From Paenibacillus helianthi (GTDB lineage: Bacteria > Bacillota > Bacilli > Paenibacillales > Paenibacillaceae): DNA of 64,000 bases. Below the pieces are notes generated by a model. That model was not told the origin of the DNA. It was given only the letters and a program-made list of their open reading frames with translations, and ran no database searches. Positions 57,961 through 64,000 of the stretch are shown one piece after another. Each line of letters opens with the position of its first letter. Within the stretch, counting starts at the first letter, position 1. The DNA lies in NCBI RefSeq assembly GCF_001909055.1, contig NZ_LVWI01000039.1, positions 54,361-118,360 of the forward strand. The letters run 5' to 3'. Both the position numbers and the translations under genes were made by a program.

Positions 57961-58836
57961 CTACCCGGCCAGATAAGCTCCCAATTCCTCACGCAGCTCG
58001 GAGCTGATTGGGGTCATTGGCAGGCGGAGTGTATCCGAGGAGATTTCTCCATAGGCATTAAGCAGCCACTTGATCGGAGCGGGATTGGATTCCTTGAAGA
58101 GAAGCTTCATCAGCGGGATGAGCCTGTCAAATTCTGCTCTGGCCTCTTCAATCTTTCCATTTCGGAACTGCTCGTAGATCCCCAGGTACTTCGCAGTATG
58201 GACATTGGCCGAGGCCAACATACCACCGGCGGCTCCACAGCCCAGCATCTCGAAGAAATGGAGGTCATCACCGCACAGCACCGGCTTCGAGCCCAGGCGG
58301 GACAGCTCAGAGACGAGCAGCGGCGAACCAGAGCAATCTTTTAAACCGACAACATTATTCATTTCCAGGATTGTTCGTGCCGTATCGATGGTCATACCGA
58401 CTCCAGCGCGGCCCGGAATATCATAAGCCATGACAGGTATACCTACCTCGGCAGCTTTGCGGAAATGCTCAATAATGCCTTGCTGGGAAGGGCGGCTGTA
58501 ATAGGGTACTACAACCAGTACAGCATCAGCGCCGGAGTTTGCGGCCATTTCGGTGCGGGCTACCGTGGATGCGGTGTCATTGGTCCCTGTGCCAATAACC
58601 AGTGGAATCGAGCTCGATTTCAATAGCTCTCTTGAAGTGTTCACGAGGGTCTGTAGCTCCTGTATGTTGACTGTCGGCGATTCTCCAGTGGTTCCATTGA
58701 CGACCAGACCATGAATACTGTTCTTGATGATGTTGTTCACATAGCGCTGATACGATTCCAGATCGATCTCTCCAGCTGTATTGAACGGGGTTACCACGGG
58801 AACATAGATTCCATAAATCTGTTCTTCTGTTAACAT
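57961..58836 (-). CDS. DapA-family aldolase/synthase, second copy
   Basis: Class I aldolase of the dihydrodipicolinate synthase/N-acetylneuraminate lyase superfamily, 291 residues. Motifs: VVNGTTGESPTVNIQEL, GTGTNDTAST, the tyrosine in MAYDIPGRAG and the Schiff-base lysine in VVGLKDCSG. The GTTGES and YDIPGR motifs favour a DapA-like reaction, but with dapA already present at 25.5 kb a different substrate is possible. ATG after TTGGAGGCC on the minus strand. Divergent from the LysR gene, which may control it. Confidence 0.85.
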   Translation of the reverse strand: MLTEEQIYGIYVPVVTPFNTAGEIDLESYQRYVNNIIKNSIHGLVVNGTTGESPTVNIQELQTLVNTSRELLKSSSIPLVIGTGTNDTASTVARTEMAANSGADAVLVVVPYYSRPSQQGIIEHFRKAAEVGIPVMAYDIPGRAGVGMTIDTARTILEMNNVVGLKDCSGSPLLVSELSRLGSKPVLCGDDLHFFEMLGCGAAGGMLASANVHTAKYLGIYEQFRNGKIEEARAEFDRLIPLMKLLFKESNPAPIKWLLNAYGEISSDTLRLPMTPISSELREELGAYLAG

Positions 58837-58882
58837 GAATATCGGCCTCCAAAATGTTGAAATCCTTTTATCTTACTGTAGC

Positions 58883-58896
58883 ATGGAATATTCCAT
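58883..58896. promoter_or_regulatory. Palindrome in the dapA-like/lysR intergenic region
   Basis: ATGGAATATTCCAT is a perfect 14-base palindrome 46 bases upstream of the dapA-like start. It is a candidate binding site for the divergently encoded LysR regulator. Confidence 0.5.
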
Positions 58897-58926
58897 CGGC
58901 GTTAGCTATAATAAATGATGTGGGTT

Positions 58927-58941
58927 ATCAATAATATTGAT
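58927..58941. promoter_or_regulatory. LysR-type operator box
   Basis: ATCAATAATATTGAT is a dyad with seven-base arms and fits the classic LysR pattern ATC-N9-GAT (T-N11-A). It lies 15 bases before the lysR ATG and may mediate autoregulation. Confidence 0.6.
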
Positions 58942-58955
58942 GTTGGGGTGAACTT

Positions 58956-59852
58956 ATGGATTTAACATATATGCGGACCTTTCGTGAGGTCGCAAAGCGG
59001 CAAAGCTTTACCCGGGCGGCTGAAGAGCTGGGTTACGCACAGTCCAGTGTGACCATGCAGATCCAGAAGATTGAGAAGGAATACGGGGTTCCGCTGATGG
59101 AGCGGCATGGGCGGGTACTACGCCTGACCCCACCTGGAGAAGAGCTGCTCAAGCTGTTCGTGGAGATTCTGGATTTATATGACCGCTCCAAAGAAACGAT
59201 TGCCCAGCAGATTGGAGGAACCTTGACGATTGGGACGATAGATTCGTTGGCCGCCTTTTACCTGCCACCTTTTCTACAGCAGCTTCGGACAACGTTTCCG
59301 GGGTTAAATATTCATCTGCAAACCGAACAGGAAGCCAATCTGGTGGCCAAAATTAGAGATGGCGAGGTGGATATCGGCTTGATGCTGGACCGCAGCACAG
59401 CAGATACGCAGCTTGAGCGTATGATCATCAGGGATGAGCCGCTGGTGCTGGTGGCACCAAAGGGGCACGCGCTGGCAAGACTGGACCAAGTGACACTGCA
59501 GGATTTGAATAAATGCGAGCTGATCGTCTCAGAGGAGAGCTGTATCTACCGCAGTCTGTTCGAGAATCTGCTGCGCGAGCATGGAATAAACTTCCGTATC
59601 GGCTTTGAGCTGTCCAATCTGGAGGCCATTAAGCGCTGCGTACGCAATGGGCTCGGTATTGCCCTGCTTCCGAGAATCGTAGCTGAAGAAGAGATTGAAC
59701 GCGGAACGCTGGCCGAGCTTCCGTTTGTGCATCCCGAAATCCACTTCGATCTGCAGCTGCTTATCCATCCGAAGAAGTGGAAATCGCTGCCGCTGCAATC
59801 CCTGATACAGATGCTGCTAGCGGATGCTCAGGCGAAGGCTGTAGCGTTGTGA
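58956..59852 (+). CDS. LysR-family transcriptional regulator
   Basis: A 298-residue regulator. The N-terminal winged HTH (MRTFREVAKRQSFTRAAEEL, QSSVTMQIQKIEKEYGVPL) is followed by a substrate-binding domain (GGTLTIGTIDSLAAFYLPPF; RCVRNGLGIALLPRIVAEEE). The inducer is unknown. ATG after GTTGGGGTGAAC. Transcribed away from the dapA-like gene with 119 bases between, the usual arrangement for a LysR protein and its target. Confidence 0.92.
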   Translation: MDLTYMRTFREVAKRQSFTRAAEELGYAQSSVTMQIQKIEKEYGVPLMERHGRVLRLTPPGEELLKLFVEILDLYDRSKETIAQQIGGTLTIGTIDSLAAFYLPPFLQQLRTTFPGLNIHLQTEQEANLVAKIRDGEVDIGLMLDRSTADTQLERMIIRDEPLVLVAPKGHALARLDQVTLQDLNKCELIVSEESCIYRSLFENLLREHGINFRIGFELSNLEAIKRCVRNGLGIALLPRIVAEEEIERGTLAELPFVHPEIHFDLQLLIHPKKWKSLPLQSLIQMLLADAQAKAVAL

Positions 59853-59897
59853 GATTGTGGGTAGGTAAGTGAAGATAGTCTGGCTAGGGTATATATC

Positions 59898-59941
59898 AAA
59901 AAAAGGTTGGATAAGACTCAGGAGTCTTTCCAACCTTTTTT
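59898..59941. terminator. Bidirectional terminator between lysR and the glycosyltransferase gene
   Basis: AAAAAAAGGTTGGA and TCCAACCTTTTTT flank a further perfect stem AAGACTC/GAGTCTT. A-run and T-run on the two sides allow termination of both convergent genes. Confidence 0.88.
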
Positions 59942-59953
59942 GTCTTCGCTGGT

Positions 59954-60832
59954 TTAATATCGGGATAGACTGAAACACTGCGATAATACTGAATTTAGGG
60001 TTTCGTGATCATATTTTTGCCTGCGTAAGTTGCCTTCCAAAATCTTGTGAGCCCATGCCAAGCATGTATAGTAATGAGCAGGTTCATGCACCCGTATTCT
60101 AAAATTGCAAAAATCCAAGTGAGTCTGGTACTCCTCAGCGGTGGGTTCAATGTCGAGCAGACGTAATTGATCTCTGCGGATGCGTTCTGATTGTATGACT
60201 TGCACTTGTTGGTGAGTATTGGAAATCTGATTGGAATGTTGTCTGTACATGAGCAACACTTCAGGAAGATTAACCACCTGTGTAACTGCCGATAATCGGT
60301 TCCATATTTCGTAATCTTCAGCATGAACATAATTCAAATACTTGATCCCATGGTCCTCTAGTACGGATTTGCGGATCATCACCGTTGGATGCACAATCGT
60401 ACATTGGAATAACTGCCAGCATCTGATCTCCTCATGATGTAACGGTTTCGTGGTAATAGCATCTAAACCTAACAAATAAACCTGAGAGCCGCAAACGCCG
60501 CAGTCCTGATGGATGTCCATGTAATTCATTTGGCGTTCAAAGCGGTGAGGCAATGCGATATCATCTCCATCCATACGGGCAATGTACTCCCCTGTACATA
60601 AATCGATGCCTTGATTTAACGTCTCGATTAATCCAACATTTCTTGAATGTGTAATCAATTTAATTCTACGGTCATCAAATTTTCTAATAATATCTAAGGT
60701 TCCATCCGTAGATCCGTCATCCATAATTAGTAATTCGAAATCTGTATACGTTTGAGTTAAAATACTGCAAATAGATTCTTCAATATAGGGGGCCATATTA
60801 AAAACTGGCATAAGAACGGATATTTTGGTCAA
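59954..60832 (-). CDS. Glycosyltransferase family 2
   Basis: GT-A fold glycosyltransferase of 292 residues. Seen: SVLMPVFNMAPYIEESICSI, IMDDGSTDGTLDII, the DxD-type metal motif in ARMDGDDIALP, and HAEDYEIWNRLS in the acceptor region. It likely adds a sugar from a nucleotide sugar to a surface polymer or protein; the acceptor is unknown. The start is a TTG at 60832 with GGCGGTG upstream on the minus strand. Codon use looks more AT-rich than the core genes. Divergent from the DUF1796 gene. Confidence 0.87.
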   Translation of the reverse strand: MTKISVLMPVFNMAPYIEESICSILTQTYTDFELLIMDDGSTDGTLDIIRKFDDRRIKLITHSRNVGLIETLNQGIDLCTGEYIARMDGDDIALPHRFERQMNYMDIHQDCGVCGSQVYLLGLDAITTKPLHHEEIRCWQLFQCTIVHPTVMIRKSVLEDHGIKYLNYVHAEDYEIWNRLSAVTQVVNLPEVLLMYRQHSNQISNTHQQVQVIQSERIRRDQLRLLDIEPTAEEYQTHLDFCNFRIRVHEPAHYYTCLAWAHKILEGNLRRQKYDHETLNSVLSQCFSLSRY

Positions 60833-60992
60833 TATCTACACCGCCCATCTTCTTTTCTAAAATTATTGTATGTGAGATTTGAGGTGCATGACCTGCATAT
60901 CTGACTAATTCGCCTGAATATAGGCCTTACAGTCCAAACCCTTTTCTCTCTGTGTAATTAAATATAGTAAATGATGCAGGAGGGGATTGGGC

Positions 60993-61622
60993 ATGAACTA
61001 TAATCAGATCAAAGGGACTTACGATGTCATCTTTAGTTTAGGGGCGAATTGCTTACCTGCAGATCAATTATCACGGCATATGCTGAGGAAGATCGGAGGC
61101 GTTCTGGACTGGGTGGAGTCACCTGCACTGTCAGGGGTAAGCCATCTTTTACGGAACCGGTTTTTGAATTATATGGAATTACCGAATTTGGCGATTACAG
61201 GTATCAATGACAAGGCTGGGTGCTATATTGTGCGGGATGCTGCATACTATATCTTCTCTCATCATGACTTTCCGCTGAATCAGAATACACCTGTTCAACT
61301 GGTGAGTTACCCCGAGCTTAGAGAGAAAGTTAGCCGGCGTGTTCCACGGTTTCTGGATACCCTTAAGAACGCTAACCGAATTTTATTTATCCGTACTGAA
61401 GGAACTATACATGAAACGGCGGAACTGCTGGATGTTCTACAACAGTTGGTCCCCGGTGAATTCAACTTGCTAGTGATTAATCATGCTCCGGTAGACTATA
61501 TGGTTGAAACTCCATGGCCATTTCAGAATGTGTGCGCCCTGCAAATCCCGAAGGTACCTGATGAGTTTCACGATAATGATGAACTTTGGAAAAATATATT
61601 GGACGGATTCTCGGTCCGCTAG
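60993..61622 (+). CDS. DUF1796 putative papain-like cysteine peptidase
   Basis: A 209-residue cytoplasmic protein. YDVIFSLGANCLPADQLSRH with its SLGxxC motif, the GVLDWVESP segment and FSHHDFP are the marks of the DUF1796 family, for which a papain-like peptidase fold has been suggested; activity is not shown. The ATG at 60993 follows GCAGGAGGGG; a TTG six bases earlier is too close. Such genes often lie near glycosyltransferases, as here. Relatively AT-rich, which may point to transfer of the pair. Confidence 0.75.
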   Translation: MNYNQIKGTYDVIFSLGANCLPADQLSRHMLRKIGGVLDWVESPALSGVSHLLRNRFLNYMELPNLAITGINDKAGCYIVRDAAYYIFSHHDFPLNQNTPVQLVSYPELREKVSRRVPRFLDTLKNANRILFIRTEGTIHETAELLDVLQQLVPGEFNLLVINHAPVDYMVETPWPFQNVCALQIPKVPDEFHDNDELWKNILDGFSVR

Positions 61623-61643
61623 CTAAGTATTTGCAGCAATATA

Positions 61644-61673
61644 TTGACATCAAAAACGGGAATATGGTATATA
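61644..61673 (+). promoter_or_regulatory. Sigma-A promoter of htpG
   Basis: A perfect TTGACA (61644-61649), 18-base spacer and TATATA (61668-61673). The CIRCE operator begins 10 bases further, covering the likely transcription start. Confidence 0.75.
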
Positions 61674-61683
61674 AAAGGAAGTG

Positions 61684-61710
61684 TTAGCACTCCTTGCAAT
61701 GGAGTGCTAA
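61684..61710 (+). promoter_or_regulatory. CIRCE operator (HrcA site) of htpG
   Basis: TTAGCACTC (61684-61692), nine-base spacer, GAGTGCTAA (61702-61710): a full match to the CIRCE consensus. HrcA binding here would repress htpG and release it on heat shock. Confidence 0.95.
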
Positions 61711-61759
61711 TCTTCCGGACACTATATGAGGTTATTTTTGAAAGGAGATTTACTTATTC

Positions 61760-63640
61760 ATGGCTAAAAAAGAGTTCAAAGCTGAATCCAAAAGATTGCT
61801 GGAAATGATGATTAACTCCATCTATACGCAGCGCGAGATTTTTCTGCGGGAACTGATTTCGAATGCAAGCGATGCCATTGACAAAATCTATTACAAAGCA
61901 CTGGCCGACGAAGGTCTGGTGTTCAATAAAGAGGATTATTACATTAAAGTGACTGCGGACAAGGCAAGCCGTACACTAACGATCTCCGATACAGGCATCG
62001 GGATGACCCAGGAAGAGCTGGAGAACAACCTGGGGATTATCGCGAACAGCGGGTCGTTTGCTTTTAAGAAGGATAATGAAGCAAAAGACGGCCACAACAT
62101 CATCGGGCAGTTCGGGGTTGGCTTCTATTCCGCTTTTATGGTGGCAGACGATGTGACTGTAGTCAGCAAGGCGCTGGGCAGCGACCAGGCCTTCAAGTGG
62201 GAGTCCCAGGGAGCTGACGGATATACGATTGAGCCCGCCGAGAAGGATGCCATTGGAACTGAAATTACACTCAAGATCAAATCGAATACAGAGGATGACA
62301 ACTACGACGAGTTCCTGGAAGAATACCGCCTGAAATCGATCATCAAGAAATATTCTGACTTCATCCGTTTCCCGATCAAGATGGACATCACCGGCAGCAA
62401 GCCGAAGGAAGGCAGCGAAGGGGAGTTCGAGGAAACGAAGGAAGAGCAAACCGTCAACAGCATGGTGCCGATCTGGCGCAAGAACAAAAATGAGCTGACC
62501 GACGAGGATTACAATAACTTTTACACAGAGAAACGCTACGGCTTCGACAAGCCGCTCAAGCATATTCACATCAGTGCCGACGGCGCGGTGGTCTATAATG
62601 CGATCCTGTTCATTCCGGAGAACACACCGTTCGATTATTACACCAAGGAATATGAAAAAGGCCTGGAGCTGTACTCTAACGGCGTGCTGATTATGAATAA
62701 ATGTGCTGACCTGTTGCCGGATTATTTCAGCTTCGTCAAAGGGATGGTGGATTCCGAGGATCTGTCACTGAACATCTCCCGTGAGATGCTGCAGCATGAC
62801 CGCCAGCTGACGCTGATTGCCAAGAACATCAAGAGCAAGATCAAGAGCCAGCTTCTGAGCCTGCTCAAGGATGAGAGAGAGCAATATGAGAAGTTCTACA
62901 CTTCGTTTGGCAGACAGCTGAAGTTCGGGGTCTACAATGACTATGGCATGGAAAAAGAAACCCTCCAGAATCTGCTGATGTTCTACTCTTCCAAGGAGAA
63001 GAAGCAGGTTACGCTGGCCGAATATGTGGAAAGAATGCCGGAAGACCAGAAGTATATCTACTATGCTTCCGGGGAATCGGTGGAACGGATCGAGAAGCTG
63101 CCTCAGACTGAGATGGTATCGGACAAGGGTTACGAAATTCTCTACTTCACTGACGATATCGATGAATTTGCGATCAAGATGATCATGTCCTATAAGGAAA
63201 AGGAATTCAAAAACGTATCCAGCGGCGACTTGGGTATTGAAGAGAATGCAGAGGACAAGCCATCCGAAGCAGAAGAGAATGAGAACAAGGAACTGTTCGA
63301 AGCAATGCAGGGCATTCTGTCCGGCAAAGTGAAGGCAGTCAAAGCGTCCAAGCGGCTGAAATCCCATCCGGTCTGCCTGTCCACAGAGGGCGAGCTCACG
63401 ATTGAGATGGAGAAAATCCTCAAAGCCATGCCGAACGGCCAGGAAGTACAGGCGGATAAAGTGCTGGAGATCAACATTCATCATGATGTCTTCAAATCGC
63501 TGAAAGCTGCTGCAGAAGGGGACAAGGAGAAACTTGGCCTGTATACGAATCTGCTATACAACCAGGCACTGTTGATCGAAGGCCTCCAAGTGAACGATCC
63601 CGTGCAGTTCACCAACGATATTTGCAAAATCATGGTATAA
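61760..63640 (+). CDS. htpG: Molecular chaperone HtpG (Hsp90)
   Basis: Cytosolic Hsp90 of 626 residues. N-terminal GHKL ATPase domain with [28 protein letters not shown] and [13 protein letters not shown]; middle domain with the catalytic arginine region [16 protein letters not shown]-terminal dimerisation domain with [21 protein letters not shown] after GAAAGGAGATTTAC. Control is by a CIRCE operator, in contrast to B. subtilis, whose htpG lacks one. A terminator follows, then a group II intron. Confidence 0.96.
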   Translation: MAKKEFKAESKRLLEMMINSIYTQREIFLRELISNASDAIDKIYYKALADEGLVFNKEDYYIKVTADKASRTLTISDTGIGMTQEELENNLGIIANSGSFAFKKDNEAKDGHNIIGQFGVGFYSAFMVADDVTVVSKALGSDQAFKWESQGADGYTIEPAEKDAIGTEITLKIKSNTEDDNYDEFLEEYRLKSIIKKYSDFIRFPIKMDITGSKPKEGSEGEFEETKEEQTVNSMVPIWRKNKNELTDEDYNNFYTEKRYGFDKPLKHIHISADGAVVYNAILFIPENTPFDYYTKEYEKGLELYSNGVLIMNKCADLLPDYFSFVKGMVDSEDLSLNISREMLQHDRQLTLIAKNIKSKIKSQLLSLLKDEREQYEKFYTSFGRQLKFGVYNDYGMEKETLQNLLMFYSSKEKKQVTLAEYVERMPEDQKYIYYASGESVERIEKLPQTEMVSDKGYEILYFTDDIDEFAIKMIMSYKEKEFKNVSSGDLGIEENAEDKPSEAEENENKELFEAMQGILSGKVKAVKASKRLKSHPVCLSTEGELTIEMEKILKAMPNGQEVQADKVLEINIHHDVFKSLKAAAEGDKEKLGLYTNLLYNQALLIEGLQVNDPVQFTNDICKIMV

Positions 63641-63673
63641 TCTGCAGCGGCTTCGCCCTGCTATATAAAATCC

Positions 63674-63707
63674 AACCCGCTTCCGGTCTGACCGGAGCGG
63701 GTTTTTG
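63674..63707 (+). terminator. Intrinsic terminator after htpG
   Basis: AACCCGCTTCCGGT and ACCGGAGCGGGTT form a stem of 13 or more bases around a CTG loop, followed by TTTTTG. Confidence 0.87.
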
Positions 63708-63708
63708 C

Positions 63709-64000
63709 GTGCGCCTCACAGTCGCACTATCTAGGTGGTTCAAATCCACCCGGTGACTTTACCCTTTAAAGTGCCGTAGCCGAAGCAGACTTCCGGCAAC
63801 CGAAGGTTGCCGGAAGGGCAGGGTGTCTTCCGTAAGGAAGAATCCGAAGGGCCTGCAGGCAAAGTCCAGCCCGGAATGCAGTGAACCAGAGGTGGCGGCG
63901 ATGCTGGGTGACCCGCCGTAAAAACGGGGAAACCTATACGAAATCGTATATCTTACAGGAAAACACACAAAGGGAAATGACCTGCAAGACTCATCGACGT
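63709..64000 (+). mobile_element. 5' part of a probable group IIC intron, cut by the window edge
   Basis: The sequence starts GTGCG (63709-63713), the group II 5' consensus GUGYG, directly after the htpG terminator. It then shows a series of structured segments: TCTAGGTGGTTCAAATCCACC, CCGGCAACCGAAGGTTGCCGG, GCAGGGTGTC...GAATCCGAAGG and GCAGGCAAAGTCC. The order and words such as AGGGTGTC, GAATC(C/T)GAAGG and GCAGG..CAAA.CC resemble domain I of bacterial class C introns as I recall them. Class C introns characteristically insert just behind terminator hairpins, which is the case here. The maturase/reverse transcriptase frame would lie beyond base 64000. Confidence 0.72.

Noticed and set aside
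63735..63775. tRNA-like GGTTCAAATCC arm
   Set aside because: The T-loop-like words occur without an acceptor stem, anticodon arm or D arm; the whole stretch fits a group II intron better.

Overview
The window reads as chromosome of an endospore-forming Firmicute, most likely a Paenibacillus. The gene order dxr-rseP-proS-polC-rimP-nusA-rnpM-ylxQ-infB-rbfA-nrnA-truB-ribF-rpsO-pnp-ylxY-mlpA-dut-dpaAB-dapG-dapA-rnjB-tepA-ylzJ-spoIIIE ... ymfF/H/I/J/K-rodZ-pgsA-cinA-recA-recX-rny-ymdB-spoVS is the conserved Bacillales core. Strong GGAGG ribosome sites, TTG/GTG starts, Gram-positive PolC, and a LexA box and CIRCE element of the Firmicute type agree with this. The genus is an inference from gene content and style; the species cannot be named from this sequence.

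Layout. From 1 to about 57.8 kb every convincing gene is on the + strand. 1-7.8 kb: end of isoprenoid gene dxr, site-2 protease rseP, a short archaeal/eukaryote-like proS, and replicative polymerase polC. 7.9-19.2 kb: the nusA-infB operon for transcription, translation and RNA maturation, then rpsO and pnp. 19.4-26.4 kb: a sporulation-linked deacetylase, M16 peptidase, dUTPase, and dipicolinate/lysine genes (dpaA, dpaB, dapG, dapA). 26.4-33.9 kb: RNase J2, tepA, ylzJ, spoIIIE and a SleB-type cortex hydrolase. 34-47.6 kb: the ymfF-K block, rodZ, yajQ, pgsA, cinA, recA, recX, rny and ymdB. 47.7-50 kb: spoVS, an M19 dipeptidase and a PduL-type phosphotransacylase. 50-64 kb is more accessory: a very large secreted enzyme joining a CE12-like rhamnogalacturonan acetylesterase to a PL11-like rhamnogalacturonan lyase, a DEAD-box helicase, a second DapA-family gene divergent from a LysR regulator, a glycosyltransferase/DUF1796 pair, htpG under a perfect CIRCE operator, and the 5' part of what looks like a group IIC intron sitting directly behind the htpG terminator and running off the window.

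Sporulation genes carry promoters matching the expected compartment or stage: sigma-H before spoVS, sigma-K before dpaA, sigma-G before sleB, and a weaker sigma-E candidate before ylxY. The less ordinary signals are: the CE12-PL11 fusion with an upstream cre site; an apparent AUU start codon on ymdB placed just after a terminator; an unlisted 36-codon ORF with a good ribosome site before rnjB; dispersed hairpin repeats around pnp; and the group II intron at the right edge. There are no rRNA or tRNA genes, CRISPR arrays or prophage genes in the window.
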